From Gammaproteobacteria bacterium (GTDB taxonomy: Bacteria > Pseudomonadota > Gammaproteobacteria > SZUA-140), in contig JACREF010000015.1 in assembly GCA_016218365.1 (NCBI GenBank), positions 1 to 64,000 on the forward strand: DNA of 64,000 bases, written 5' to 3'. A model generated the notes under the pieces. It was not told where the DNA came from, searched no databases, and saw only the letters and a program-made list of their open reading frames with translations. Every line of letters begins with the position of its first letter. Position 1 is the first letter of the stretch. Both the position numbers and the translations under genes were made by a program. Below are positions 18,626-27,180 of this stretch, piece by piece.

Positions 18626-19124
18626 CTGTGGCTGCCCGGGCGAATACCCGGACTGGCACCGGCAGGACATCGACCTCGGCAACCAGTGCGCGCACACGCT
18701 GCCGATCCCGATGCTGCTGAGCATGCCGCTGGCCTACACGGTCTACCTGCAGCGCCAGCAGCACAATATTGATCAGCTCGAACTCAAGGAAAGATGGCCG
18801 GGGCTGGTGCTGACCCGCAGCGGCCTGTTTCGTGGCAGCCTAACCCGGCTGCTGGAAGACAGCCAATCCATGTCGCGTTTTGTCCGCTACCTGCCGGCGC
18901 CGTTTCAGGTCCACGGCTTGCTGCACCACGGCAATGTCAGCACCAGCGCCAAACCGATCCGCGCGATACAGCAACAGCTGCTCGACAGCGGCCGCATGCC
19001 GCATGAACTGTATCTGTGTCATCTGACCTGTCCGCGCTGCAGCCCGCAACGCGGCGGCGACCAGATCCTGCTGCTGCGCCGCTGGTCGGCCCATGCCCGG
19101 CTGCAACGCCGCGCTGGACGCTGA
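18615..19124 (+). CDS. Hypothetical protein with CxxC motif
   Basis: The gene encodes 169 residues and overlaps the preceding gene by 11 bases, so they are probably co-translated. It is soluble, with no signal peptide. Visible features are an N-terminal Cys pair (LLDCGCPGEYPDWH), a basic middle region, and CHLTCPRCSPQRGG near residues 135-148, which could bind a metal. The C-terminus is Arg-rich. I do not recognise the family. The context suggests a role connected to the mini-oxidase protein. Confidence 0.6.
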   Translation: MLLDCGCPGEYPDWHRQDIDLGNQCAHTLPIPMLLSMPLAYTVYLQRQQHNIDQLELKERWPGLVLTRSGLFRGSLTRLLEDSQSMSRFVRYLPAPFQVHGLLHHGNVSTSAKPIRAIQQQLLDSGRMPHELYLCHLTCPRCSPQRGGDQILLLRRWSAHARLQRRAGR

Positions 19125-19129
19125 ACCGC

Positions 19130-19205
19130 GGCTTGGCGCTAGGCAAACATCACCGTCTTTGCCTTGCAGATCGCAGAGGCCATGGACGGCCTGCTCAACA
19201 TCCTG
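19130..19205. repeat. Fragment of a dispersed repeat (AACATCCTGTTAA family)
   Basis: GAGGCCATGGACGGCCT followed by CAACATCCTGTTAA is closely related to the sequence at 62465-62515 inside lptA. Both have the small palindrome GGCC-ATGGAC-GGCC and CATCCTGTTAA. Confidence 0.6.
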
Positions 19206-19592
19206 TTAAGGATTTACCGCGGCTGGAAACTCAAACTGCAAACGCTGCTGCAACGCGCTGTCATGACGATTGCGCAGCGCCACTTGCAGATGCTGCGGCC
19301 CGTGATCACGCACTGCCAGCGCCTTGCGATAGACGCCGGTGTTGCCATCCTGTATCCCCTGGCCCCACGGTTGATCATCTGCCAGCCTCATCTCGACCAC
19401 CAGGTCATAGGCCGGCATGCGGTGCGGCCGGGTGGCCAGCACCAGAAACTCGTTCATCCCGACCTGCAGTGGCGCCGGCCGGGTCTCGACGACGATCTGG
19501 ATATCGCCCCACTGTTGCGGCGGGACCTGCGGGCCGCCTGCCGGTGCGCAGGCGCCGAGCAACAGTGTCAGCATGACCACCAGATAGTTCAT
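19206..19592 (-). CDS. Small lipoprotein, beta-sandwich-like
   Basis: The gene encodes 128 residues. The signal peptide MNYLVVMLTLLLGAC has a lipobox Cys at 15. The mature part (ALAVRDHGPQHLQVALRNRH and LVVEMRLADDQPWGQ) has the alternating pattern of a small beta domain like FixH/YtkA accessory proteins of copper oxidases, but the match is only suggestive. Last gene of the ccoG end of the respiratory cluster; it overlaps the cytochrome c gene upstream by four bases. Confidence 0.65.
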   Translation of the reverse strand: MNYLVVMLTLLLGACAPAGGPQVPPQQWGDIQIVVETRPAPLQVGMNEFLVLATRPHRMPAYDLVVEMRLADDQPWGQGIQDGNTGVYRKALAVRDHGPQHLQVALRNRHDSALQQRLQFEFPAAVNP

Positions 19593-19888
19593 CGCGCGGC
19601 ACCAGCATGCTGCTGCAGATAATCACTGATCACGGCCAGCGCCGGTGCCGGCATCAGGCCCATCCCCTTGGACAGCCGCCGCTGCTGCATCCGTTCCAGT
19701 ACCGCCGGCCAGTCACTGGCCTGATGGCTATCGGGTTGCGGCGCAGCATGGCACGCCGTGCAATATTCCAGATAGACCGCAACACTGTCCGGATCGCCGG
19801 GATACACGCGGCCGGACGGCGCCGGCGACGGTGAGCACGCACACAGCGTCAGCATCAGTACCAACAGGCTGCTATGTCTGGCTGTCAT
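19589..19888 (-). CDS. Monoheme cytochrome c lipoprotein
   Basis: The gene encodes 99 residues from ATG 19888. A signal peptide ends in LTLCAC (lipobox), then a short Pro/Ser linker, then the heme site CTACH in YLEYCTACHAAPQPDSH. The axial Met is probably in KGMGLMP. The arrangement (AVISDYLQQHAG at the C-terminus) is a small class I cytochrome c. It would sit anchored at the periplasmic face and pass electrons within this respiratory cluster. Confidence 0.85.
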   Translation of the reverse strand: MTARHSSLLVLMLTLCACSPSPAPSGRVYPGDPDSVAVYLEYCTACHAAPQPDSHQASDWPAVLERMQQRRLSKGMGLMPAPALAVISDYLQQHAGAAR

Positions 19889-20303
19889 CCGGCCCCTGCC
19901 GCGTGTGGTCCTGCTCGTTGTGCTGGTCATGATCGAGCCGGCCGCCGATGTGTGAGCCATACAGATTCACCATGAAATAGACAAAGGCCCCGGCCACGGC
20001 GATATACAGCAGCGCGGCGGCAAACCCCCAGTTGACCCAGCTGCGTTCATACCCGGGCCGATCGCCCCAGAACGGGAAGCTGAGGCCGACCGCCACCAGC
20101 AGCACCACGGCGATCACCGCCAGAAACCACTTCGGCACGCCACGCTGCGACTCGGGGATCTTCTCCAGCAGCTCCCAGTCCTCAAGGCCGCGCTTGGCCA
20201 GCCGTTCCTCGTCCGAGGCATAGCCGAGATGCTGGTCATCGGTCTTGCCCCAGTGTGATTCAACGGCCCCGAGCTTGTTGTCGTCCGGCTTTGGCTCATT
20301 CAT
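19872..20303 (-). CDS. Two-helix membrane protein with FPFWGDRP motif
   Basis: The gene encodes 143 residues from ATG 20303, overlapping the ccoG stop by four bases. It has an acidic cytoplasmic N-terminus, a first helix (VPKWFLAVIAVVLLVAVGLS) ending in FPFWGDRPGYE, a second helix (WGFAAALLYIAVAGAFVYFM) and a His/Asp-rich tail. The Pro-x-Trp entry and FPxWGxRP exit also occur in the 209-residue protein at 27752 and recall the N-terminal membrane part of CcoP. It probably is a subunit or assembly factor of the oxidase. Confidence 0.65.
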   Translation of the reverse strand: MNEPKPDDNKLGAVESHWGKTDDQHLGYASDEERLAKRGLEDWELLEKIPESQRGVPKWFLAVIAVVLLVAVGLSFPFWGDRPGYERSWVNWGFAAALLYIAVAGAFVYFMVNLYGSHIGGRLDHDQHNEQDHTRQGPDDSQT

Positions 20304-21619
20304 ACCTGACCTCCTGCGACATAATGCTGCACCTGGAAACTGTCCTGCCAGCCATCGTGGGCCTTGATCCTGACATGGAAGCGGTACAACCCCTTGGGCA
20401 AGGTGTTGTTGAGATGCAGCGCAAGATCGCTGCGGCCGGTGGTGGCGAAATGCAGCGTGTTGTGATCGAGCCGGTAATCGGCCGCTGCCAGGCCGTCGAT
20501 CTCGACCTGCAGGTCGGCGGGATGATAGCGCTTGTTGGCCACATTGATCCGGTATTCCAGCATCTGATTGCCCTGGGCGACATCCGCCCGGTAGACCGTC
20601 AGATGATACGGCTGATAATGCCACAACCCCCAGCCGAACATCACCAGGCCACCTGCCGCCAGCAGCGACGCCCAGCGCGCACGCCCCAGCAACGAGCCAA
20701 TGTTGATGAATGACTGACGGTCCGCAACCCGCTGATCGTGACCAAGCTCGAAGCCCAGTAACGAATCCCCGCTGCCGCGTGCGCTACGCACCTGGCGGCA
20801 GGCATTGATGCACTCGCCGCAATTGATGCAGCTGTCGTAGGTCTCGGTCTGTCGCGGGTCGATGCCGATGAAACAGGCGGTGACGCAGAAGTTGCAGCGC
20901 GCGCATTCCTCGCCCTGCGACGAATCATAGGCGATGCGCAAGGTCTGACGGGTCTTGAACGAGTGCTGCCATACCTTGTAGATACACATGAAGCGGCACC
21001 AGAAGTGGCGGATGAAGGCGACATCCAGCAGCACGATCAGCACAAAGATGGTATAGATCCAGTACAGCGACGGCGCCAGCCGGGCGTCGTCACGGAACGA
21101 GACAAACGACCAGATCACATCCGCCGGATAGAAATACAACAAGGGTATCAGCGCCGCCAGCAATGACACCGCGATGAACATCGCACCGAGCACCAGCCAG
21201 TTGAGGACCTTGTCCTTGCCGCGCGACACCTGCATCCGCTGGCCCTCCAGCGACACGTCGGCGCGCCGGCCCAGCCATTTATGGGTCACCAGGTTGGCCC
21301 ATTCCGACAAGGTGTTCTGCGGGCACACCCAGCCGCAGAAGGCAGTGCCCACCAGTGAATAGGTCATGACCAGCGCACACGACAGCGCCAGCCACAGACC
21401 GACGACGATGAAGAAATCGGAAAACCAGATCTGGCGATCGAGGACAACAAAGGCGCCGTCCACCGGATCGATGCGAAACAGCCCGGACAATGGCACCAGG
21501 ATCGCCAGCACGATGGTCGCGCCCTGCAGCAGCCGGCGGTTGCGATGCAGGTGGCGCGGCGCAACACGCTGCTCCGCCATCACCGGCACACCCCCCAGGG
21601 AACCTGATTGCTTCATCAT
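20300..21619 (-). CDS. ccoG: CcoG/RdxA iron-sulfur membrane protein, cbb3 oxidase assembly
   Basis: The gene encodes 439 residues. CcoG reduces copper for insertion into cbb3-type oxidases. Membrane helices (ATIVLAILVPLSGLFRIDP; SLVGTAFCGWVCPQNTLSEW) precede a ferredoxin domain with CARCNFCVTACFIGIDPRQT and CINCGECINACRQ, two 4Fe-4S sites. A C-terminal beta-sandwich (FixG C domain) ends the protein. Its presence supports a copper-containing cbb3-family enzyme as the product of this island. Confidence 0.93.
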   Translation of the reverse strand: MMKQSGSLGGVPVMAEQRVAPRHLHRNRRLLQGATIVLAILVPLSGLFRIDPVDGAFVVLDRQIWFSDFFIVVGLWLALSCALVMTYSLVGTAFCGWVCPQNTLSEWANLVTHKWLGRRADVSLEGQRMQVSRGKDKVLNWLVLGAMFIAVSLLAALIPLLYFYPADVIWSFVSFRDDARLAPSLYWIYTIFVLIVLLDVAFIRHFWCRFMCIYKVWQHSFKTRQTLRIAYDSSQGEECARCNFCVTACFIGIDPRQTETYDSCINCGECINACRQVRSARGSGDSLLGFELGHDQRVADRQSFINIGSLLGRARWASLLAAGGLVMFGWGLWHYQPYHLTVYRADVAQGNQMLEYRINVANKRYHPADLQVEIDGLAAADYRLDHNTLHFATTGRSDLALHLNNTLPKGLYRFHVRIKAHDGWQDSFQVQHYVAGGQV

Positions 21620-21623
21620 CCGC

Positions 21624-24230
21624 TTATCCGCCTATGCGCTGCGGCATCCTGCCGTAGGGGTCGAGCGCTTGCCAGCGCCGCTGATACTGCTGCGCGGCCG
21701 CAGTATTGCCGGCCTGCTGCTCCAGCTGCCACAAGGCACGCAACGCCTCGATATGGTCCGGTCGCACCTGCAACACCGCCTGCAGTGCCTGGCGCTCATT
21801 GATGCCTTGCCGGATCATCTGCGGCAGTGATTCCATCATATGATCCGCCAGCGTCACCGTCACCCAGCGATTACGGGGATCGGCGCTGTAGGCAAAACGT
21901 GCCAGCCGCGCCGCCTCGGCACCGCGCCCCTGCAGCATCAGCAGCCAGCTGCGCGCCGTCAGGTCCATGGCGATGTAACTGCGCTCAAACGGTGAACCTT
22001 CGCCCCCGTTCAGACCCAGCTGCTGTGCGGCGGCTGCCACCGGCGGACGCTGCGTCAGCAACCATTCCATTACCCTGACCATGTCGATGTCGCCACGATA
22101 GCGGGCGCGCGGCAGATCAAATTCCAGATGCGGTCGCCACTCATCCTCGACCCGGCCCGGATCATCGGCGATCTCACCCCAGTAGCGCCCCAGCCAGGGC
22201 ATGACACCTTCACCGCCGGTCAACGCGGCGCGCTGTGTCTCGGGCCACTGCTGCAACACCGCCAGGGCCGGCGCGGCGGAGAAACCGGCGCCATTGACCC
22301 CAACCAGCGCCAGACGGAATCCGTCGAGAAACAGCAGTGAATGCGGGAAGGCGCGTCTGAAACTGCGCAGCACACTGCGCAAGGTCGCGACATCAAACTG
22401 GTTCAGCGCCAGCCATTGCACCATCACCCCGTCCGCGGCCAGCCGGGCGCGACAGCGCTGGAACTGCTGGACCGACAGCAGCGCACTGCGTCCGATCTGG
22501 TCCGGATGAAAGACATCCCCGATGATGACATCATAATGCCCGGCATCTGTCATCAAAAAGCGCCGCACATCGCCGCGGATGATCCTGGCCTGTTGTGTCA
22601 CCTGGTCATTGACCCGCGGAAACCATGTGCCGGCGGCATCGATGGCACCCTGTGACAGCTCGACCGCAGTCAGGCGGGCCGGCATGGCCAGGCCGCCGGA
22701 TGCGGTGATACCGGTTCCCAGGCCGAGCAACAGCACCTGACGGGCCTGCGGCTGCAATACCAGCGGCAATCGTGCCTGATTACGCTGCAATGCCACCGAG
22801 GTCGGATCAGACGAGGCGTCCATGCGCTGCAGATCCGACAACAGCACCCGCTGTCCGTCCGGGCGTTCAACGACATGGGTGATCGACAGCGCATCCTCGA
22901 AACGGTACAGATCGACAGAATCGGCCTGGGCCGCCGGCAACAGGGTGCGGGTGGCCGGCCAGTCGCGCACCGGCCAGGCCGCAGCCATCAGCACGAACGC
23001 CAGCAGCCACATCCGCTGCACCGTGACCCAGACCATGCCGCAGCCAAACAGCAACAGACTGGCCAGCACAATCGATGCCGGTGTCCCGAGCAACGGGATC
23101 AGCACCAGTCCGCACAGCAAGGCGCCGGCGGCCGCGCCGAGCGAATTGACTCCATATAACCAGGCGCCATTGGCCGCCTCGTTGCCGAGCTGCGCCGTCA
23201 GCAATGGCAACCAGGCGCCAAGCACCACGGTCAACGGCAGGGTCACCACTGCCAGCAGCGCCCCCTGCACCAGCAACGCCCGGCCCAGCCCGGTGAATTG
23301 CTGCTGCTCCAGCACTGCCGACAGCCAGGGCAACAGCCACAGACTGATGATGCCAAAGCCTGCCGCGATCACCGGCATCACCGTCAGCCAGTGCCGGGAA
23401 CGCATACGTTGTGCCAGCAGGCTGCCCAGCGCAATCCCGGCGATGAAGATCGCCAGGATCAATGCCAGCACATATTCGGTACGCAGCATGATCATGCCGT
23501 ACAACCGCGTCCAGCTGATCTCGATGATCAGTGAGGCCGCCCCGATCCCGGCATAGGGCAGCCAGTGTTGCCAGCTGATATCCGGGTTGGTCGCCGCCGG
23601 CTGACGCATGACCTCGGCCTCATTGGCCTGGTAACGCCAGGCCAATGAGGCCACTCCGGCAGCCACCAGCAGGCCCAGCGACGCGATGAACTGCACGGCT
23701 GCGATCCAGCCGATGGCCGGCAACAGCCACAACACGATCAACGCCCCCAGCACCCCGCCGGCGGCATTGCCACCATAGATCCATGCCAGCGCATTGCTGA
23801 TGCCGTGCTGCTGGGCCGCGCGCAGCATCAGTGCAAAGCCCACGCCCATCAACACGGCGGGCAACAGCATGATCACCAGCAGCAACGTGCCCTGCAGCAG
23901 ATACCATGGGAACAGACCAATACCGGCCGAGATCGTCGTCAGACCGTTACTAAACAGCTCCATCAGCCACGGCATCAGCAGGCCATAGCCGGCAATCGCT
24001 GCCTCCAGCGCGGCAAACAGCCACAGCGCTGGCCGGCGCGTACGCTGGATCAGCCGCACGCCGTACAGGCTGCCGGCCCCGAGCCCGGCCATGAAGGCCG
24101 CCACGGTCACCACCACGGCAAAGCTGCTGGTACCGAACTGCATCGAGATCAGGCGCGCCCACAACACCTCATAGGCCAGACTGACCGTGCCGGACAAGGC
24201 ATACAGCGGGATCAGCAGGGCTGTGATCAT
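21624..24230 (-). CDS. Membrane-fused spermidine-synthase-like protein
   Basis: The gene encodes 868 residues. The N-terminal half has roughly a dozen helices (YALSGTVSLAYEVLWARLIS at the start; VLALILAIFIAGIALGSLLA). The C-terminal half, from about 455, resembles a spermidine synthase/methyltransferase fold: VLLLGLGTGITASGGLAM, TAVELSQGAIDAAGTWF and the DVIIGDVFHPDQIG region. A helical tail of tetratricopeptide type follows (EALRALWQLEQQAGN). Such fused proteins are widespread but mostly uncharacterised; polyamine synthesis is not proven. It lies between ccoG and the oxidase genes in the same direction. Confidence 0.8.
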   Translation of the reverse strand: MITALLIPLYALSGTVSLAYEVLWARLISMQFGTSSFAVVVTVAAFMAGLGAGSLYGVRLIQRTRRPALWLFAALEAAIAGYGLLMPWLMELFSNGLTTISAGIGLFPWYLLQGTLLLVIMLLPAVLMGVGFALMLRAAQQHGISNALAWIYGGNAAGGVLGALIVLWLLPAIGWIAAVQFIASLGLLVAAGVASLAWRYQANEAEVMRQPAATNPDISWQHWLPYAGIGAASLIIEISWTRLYGMIMLRTEYVLALILAIFIAGIALGSLLAQRMRSRHWLTVMPVIAAGFGIISLWLLPWLSAVLEQQQFTGLGRALLVQGALLAVVTLPLTVVLGAWLPLLTAQLGNEAANGAWLYGVNSLGAAAGALLCGLVLIPLLGTPASIVLASLLLFGCGMVWVTVQRMWLLAFVLMAAAWPVRDWPATRTLLPAAQADSVDLYRFEDALSITHVVERPDGQRVLLSDLQRMDASSDPTSVALQRNQARLPLVLQPQARQVLLLGLGTGITASGGLAMPARLTAVELSQGAIDAAGTWFPRVNDQVTQQARIIRGDVRRFLMTDAGHYDVIIGDVFHPDQIGRSALLSVQQFQRCRARLAADGVMVQWLALNQFDVATLRSVLRSFRRAFPHSLLFLDGFRLALVGVNGAGFSAAPALAVLQQWPETQRAALTGGEGVMPWLGRYWGEIADDPGRVEDEWRPHLEFDLPRARYRGDIDMVRVMEWLLTQRPPVAAAAQQLGLNGGEGSPFERSYIAMDLTARSWLLMLQGRGAEAARLARFAYSADPRNRWVTVTLADHMMESLPQMIRQGINERQALQAVLQVRPDHIEALRALWQLEQQAGNTAAAQQYQRRWQALDPYGRMPQRIGG

Positions 24231-24266
24231 CGTGATGCTCGCTGGCAGTGATTGCTGAACATGGGA

Positions 24267-24626
24267 TCAGAACGGAAAGAACCACACCACCGCCACGACG
24301 GCATGGGCAATGGCCAGTGTTACCGTCAGCCCTGCCGCAACCATATGACCGATGAACAACGGCTTGTTATAGATGGCCATGGCCACACCCAGGCTTGCCG
24401 TCGCCAGTACCAGCATCAACAACGCCGCACCCATATAAAACAGGATGCGATGTTTCTGCTGATCACCGATCTTGACGGCCTCACCTTCCTGTACCTGGTA
24501 GCGGTTGAACTGACTCAACACCTGGGTATCATTGCCAGTGACGTTCTCGGCAGCGGCTGCCCATGCCGGCAGCACCGGGCCCAGCATCATAGTGAGCAGT
24601 ACGATCACGCGCCCTAGCACCCTCAT
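24267..24626 (-). CDS. Secreted/membrane protein of the respiratory cluster
   Basis: The gene encodes 119 residues. A signal-like N-terminus (VIVLLTMMLGPVLPAWAAAA) is followed by a short periplasmic segment and two helices (ILFYMGAALLMLVLATASLG and VAAGLTVTLAIAHAVVAVVW). His and Trp residues near the ends of the last helices could contact heme, but this is speculation. The start overlaps the upstream 80-residue gene by four bases. The family is not recognised. Confidence 0.65.
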   Translation of the reverse strand: MRVLGRVIVLLTMMLGPVLPAWAAAAENVTGNDTQVLSQFNRYQVQEGEAVKIGDQQKHRILFYMGAALLMLVLATASLGVAMAIYNKPLFIGHMVAAGLTVTLAIAHAVVAVVWFFPF

Positions 24627-24865
24627 TCCCGCCCGCCCTCCTGGTCTTTGCCCGCCTGCTGCTCCGGGTTACGCCCGGCAAAGCGCCAGTACAATATTGC
24701 CATCAGGATGAACGGTGACAGCACAATCGGTAACAGCACCAGAAAGATCAGCCACGGGGTTTCGATCGAGACATGCAGAAATCGATAACTGTCCAGCGCC
24801 CAGCATGCCGGGGTCTGCACCACCATCATGAGTACCACAATGTATCTGAGTAACTGAATCATCAT
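24623..24865 (-). CDS. 80-residue membrane protein of the respiratory cluster
   Basis: ATG 24865 (or the adjacent ATG 24862) follows GAGGCGGG. It has a signal-like N-terminal helix (LLRYIVVLMMVVQTPACWAL), a short loop and a second helix (TPWLIFLVLLPIVLSPFILM), then a charged tail (GRNPEQQAGKDQEGGRE). The longer frame upstream overlaps the SUMF1 gene and is rejected. It is coupled to the next gene by a four-base overlap. The family is not recognised. Confidence 0.65.
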   Translation of the reverse strand: MMIQLLRYIVVLMMVVQTPACWALDSYRFLHVSIETPWLIFLVLLPIVLSPFILMAILYWRFAGRNPEQQAGKDQEGGRE

Positions 24866-24872
24866 CCCGCCT

Positions 24873-25940
24873 CTACTTGAGATCCTGGCCACAGCGAAAG
24901 CCGAAGAAATCTGACGCATAATGTGGCCAGGCAAAATTCCGATGGTAGACCGCCGTCGAGAACGGATCACTCTTCCATGATCCGCCGCGCAATACCTTGT
25001 ATTTTCCATCAACCGGGACCAGGTCAACGACCTTCATCGCCCGGTCCTGTGGCGAATTGGCCTGGGCAATCTTGCCGACAAACACCTCGGCAGGCGCATT
25101 ACTGCCGCTATAGGCCGCAAAGTCATCGGCCACCCATTCAGTGATGTTGCCCGCCATGTCCATGACCCCAAACGGACTGGCGCCCAGCGGATAGCGTGTC
25201 ACCTCGCTGGTTGAACCGACACTGTAATAGGTATTCAACCGCCCGGCATCCATCTGGTCGCCCCACGGCCAGCGCCGCTGATCGCGGCCGCGTGCCGCCT
25301 TTTCCCATTCCGCCTCGTGCAGCAGGCGCTTGCCGGCCCATTGCGCGTAACGGCTGGCGTCGTACCAGGACACCATCGTGACCGGATGCTGTTCCAGGCC
25401 ACGCGGGATCCGCCCCTTGATCCAGTGCAGCGGCGCACGATAACCCGTCGCCGCGACAAACCGCGCATACTGGGCATTGGTTACCGGGTATTTGTCGATG
25501 CGGTATCTGCCAGTCGTCACTGTATGCGCAGGGCGGTCATACGCATCACTGCGCGCCCGTCCGGTGCCCATGATGAAGGCCCCGGCCGGGATCGCTATCA
25601 TGCTGTCCAGCTCCTGCCACTGCTCGGCACTCAGCAGGGCCTGCGCCTCCTCGACCGTGTACCCACCCGCTGCCGGCAGCGCGCGGCGCTTGCCTTGCTC
25701 TTCATTGATACGGTTCAGCGTGATGTCTTCACCGGCGGCGCGGATATGGCGGCTCACCTGTTTGAGGTCATATGAAGAGCGGTCACGCATGTCTGCCATC
25801 CTGTTGGCGCCCAGCTTCAGTACATGCAAGGTCCCGCCCACCATCGCCAGTGCCATGCAGGTGATCAACGTTGCGTGTAAAAATCGCTTGCGCCTGAGGC
25901 GCTCGGCGTCAGTTACCGCTATCGAATATCTTTTATTCAC
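24873..25940 (-). CDS. Membrane-anchored SUMF1/FGE-fold protein
   Basis: The gene encodes 355 residues. An N-terminal anchor (FLHATLITCMALAMVGGTLH) is followed by a helical linker, then from about residue 115 the formylglycine-generating-enzyme fold: IPAGAFIMGTGRARSD, YRIDKYPVTNAQYARFV, PVTMVSWYDASRYAQWAGKR, LLHEAEWEKAARG, MDMAGNITEWVADDF and LRGGSWKSD. The catalytic cysteines of FGE are missing after GGSW, so formylglycine formation is unlikely. SUMF1 proteins such as NirV accompany nitrite reductases; a structural or maturation role for the oxidase complex is inferred. Confidence 0.85.
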   Translation of the reverse strand: MNKRYSIAVTDAERLRRKRFLHATLITCMALAMVGGTLHVLKLGANRMADMRDRSSYDLKQVSRHIRAAGEDITLNRINEEQGKRRALPAAGGYTVEEAQALLSAEQWQELDSMIAIPAGAFIMGTGRARSDAYDRPAHTVTTGRYRIDKYPVTNAQYARFVAATGYRAPLHWIKGRIPRGLEQHPVTMVSWYDASRYAQWAGKRLLHEAEWEKAARGRDQRRWPWGDQMDAGRLNTYYSVGSTSEVTRYPLGASPFGVMDMAGNITEWVADDFAAYSGSNAPAEVFVGKIAQANSPQDRAMKVVDLVPVDGKYKVLRGGSWKSDPFSTAVYHRNFAWPHYASDFFGFRCGQDLK

Positions 25941-25951
25941 AGGCTACTTGA

Positions 25952-26413
25952 TCATGACTCAGGTTTGTCGCTGTCCGGGCGGCCTTGATCCTTGTGATAC
26001 AGATGGCGCGGCATCCTGCCGTAGGTCTTTTTGATCATGATCTCGCCTGCCACCCCGCCAAAGGCGGCGGCCTCGATGGTCAGAATGACAAAAAATCCCC
26101 ACCAGCCCATCGGCATCAAGGATGCGCCGTCAGGAATCACCGCAAACTTTGCCAGGTAGAAATAACTGAACAGACGCACAATCAACGGCGGGAAATAGCA
26201 CAACCATTTGCCGCCCAGGCCAAAGATCAGACCCACCACCAGCCCGGCGATCAGCGGCACAACGAACATGTCGATGAACCACAGGGCGTCAAAGGTCTGC
26301 AGCCCCCAGAACAGCTCGATATTCACACCCAGCGCCATGTCACCGAAAAAATTGATCAGGCATCCGGCCAGGATGGCGACGGCCCCACGGGCGTATCTGG
26401 GCTTCTGTGCCAT
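25952..26413 (-). CDS. Four-helix membrane protein of the respiratory cluster
   Basis: The gene encodes 153 residues. ATG 26413 shares its A with the preceding TGA stop (TGATG). Helices include AVAILAGCLINFFGDMAL, FVVPLIAGLVVGLIFGLGG, a middle segment with WLCYFPPLIVRLFSYFYLA, and GWWGFFVILTIEAAAFGGVA. The tail is basic and polar (YHKDQGRPDSDKPES). I do not recognise the family. It is co-transcribed with the cytochrome c and SUMF1 genes. Confidence 0.65.
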   Translation of the reverse strand: MAQKPRYARGAVAILAGCLINFFGDMALGVNIELFWGLQTFDALWFIDMFVVPLIAGLVVGLIFGLGGKWLCYFPPLIVRLFSYFYLAKFAVIPDGASLMPMGWWGFFVILTIEAAAFGGVAGEIMIKKTYGRMPRHLYHKDQGRPDSDKPES

Positions 26414-26895
26414 CAGCAATCACCGCCGGTCAGTTTGCTGCATTCGGCACGCCGGGTTTCGTCCAGATACCAGTCCTTGACCTTCAGGCTCGCCAGATAG
26501 GCCACCAGCGTGTCGCGTTCCTGCGCTGCCATGGCGGCATAGGAAGGCATGCGGTATTCCGGCTTCAGCCGGCTGGGCACGATCTGCTGCGGATTGGCGG
26601 CTGACAGGTAATCATTCAACCACTGCCGGGTCTTCAATGAGCCAATGCCGTCCAGCGCCGGCGCCGGCACCGACTGCAGCATATCACTCATGGTCCATAA
26701 TTTGTGGCAGGCCTTGCAACCATACTTGTGATAGACAGCCATGCCGCCGGCATTCAGTTTGTTGTCAGCTGTGGTATAAAACGGCAGCTCGGTGGCCCCT
26801 TTGCCCGCATCCTGCTGCCGCATGCCGCTGTACAGCATCGCCGCACCCACCACCACGACGATCAGGATCAGGATCGCCTTCTCACCTTTTCTCAT
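26413..26895 (-). CDS. Membrane-anchored monoheme cytochrome c
   Basis: The gene encodes 160 residues. One N-terminal helix (AILILIVVVVGAAMLYSG) anchors a periplasmic cytochrome domain with the heme motif CKACH in YHKYGCKACHKLW. The region PEYRMPSYAAMAAQERDTLV likely gives the axial Met. The pattern matches the soluble part of CcoP or a cbb3-linked cytochrome. It overlaps the upstream 95-residue gene by 14 bases. Confidence 0.85.
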   Translation of the reverse strand: MRKGEKAILILIVVVVGAAMLYSGMRQQDAGKGATELPFYTTADNKLNAGGMAVYHKYGCKACHKLWTMSDMLQSVPAPALDGIGSLKTRQWLNDYLSAANPQQIVPSRLKPEYRMPSYAAMAAQERDTLVAYLASLKVKDWYLDETRRAECSKLTGGDC

Positions 26896-27169
26896 GACGC
26901 TGCTGCTTGATCCGCGCCTGCTCGGCCAGCCATTCCTCGCGGCGCTGCTCCTGCTGTTTATTGACCGCCTGGCTTTTCTTGAACTCGTCCGGCGTCATCT
27001 TGTCGCGGTCATTCTCGTCAAACACCAGATATTTGATATCTTCATCAAACTGCTCGTTGTGGTGCGCCCAGGCGATGCCGTAGATGGCCGCGGCGATGAT
27101 CAAGCCCCCGGCAACCATCCACACATATATGGTCCAGCCATCGGGCAGTGATTGAAAGAACTCGGTCAT
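26882..27169 (-). CDS. 95-residue single-helix membrane protein
   Basis: It has one membrane helix near the N-terminus (TIYVWMVAGGLIIAAAIYGI) followed by a highly charged, probably cytoplasmic helical tail (HNEQFDEDIKYLVFDENDRD; VNKQQEQRREEWLAEQARIK). The shape recalls CcoQ-like subunits with a longer tail. It is coupled to the cytochrome c gene. The family is not recognised. Confidence 0.65.
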   Translation of the reverse strand: MTEFFQSLPDGWTIYVWMVAGGLIIAAAIYGIAWAHHNEQFDEDIKYLVFDENDRDKMTPDEFKKSQAVNKQQEQRREEWLAEQARIKQQRHEKR

Positions 27170-27180
27170 GACTCACCTCT

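Noticed and set aside
24873-25940. Active formylglycine-generating enzyme
   Set aside because: The cysteines needed after the GGSW motif are missing and no sulfatase gene is nearby.
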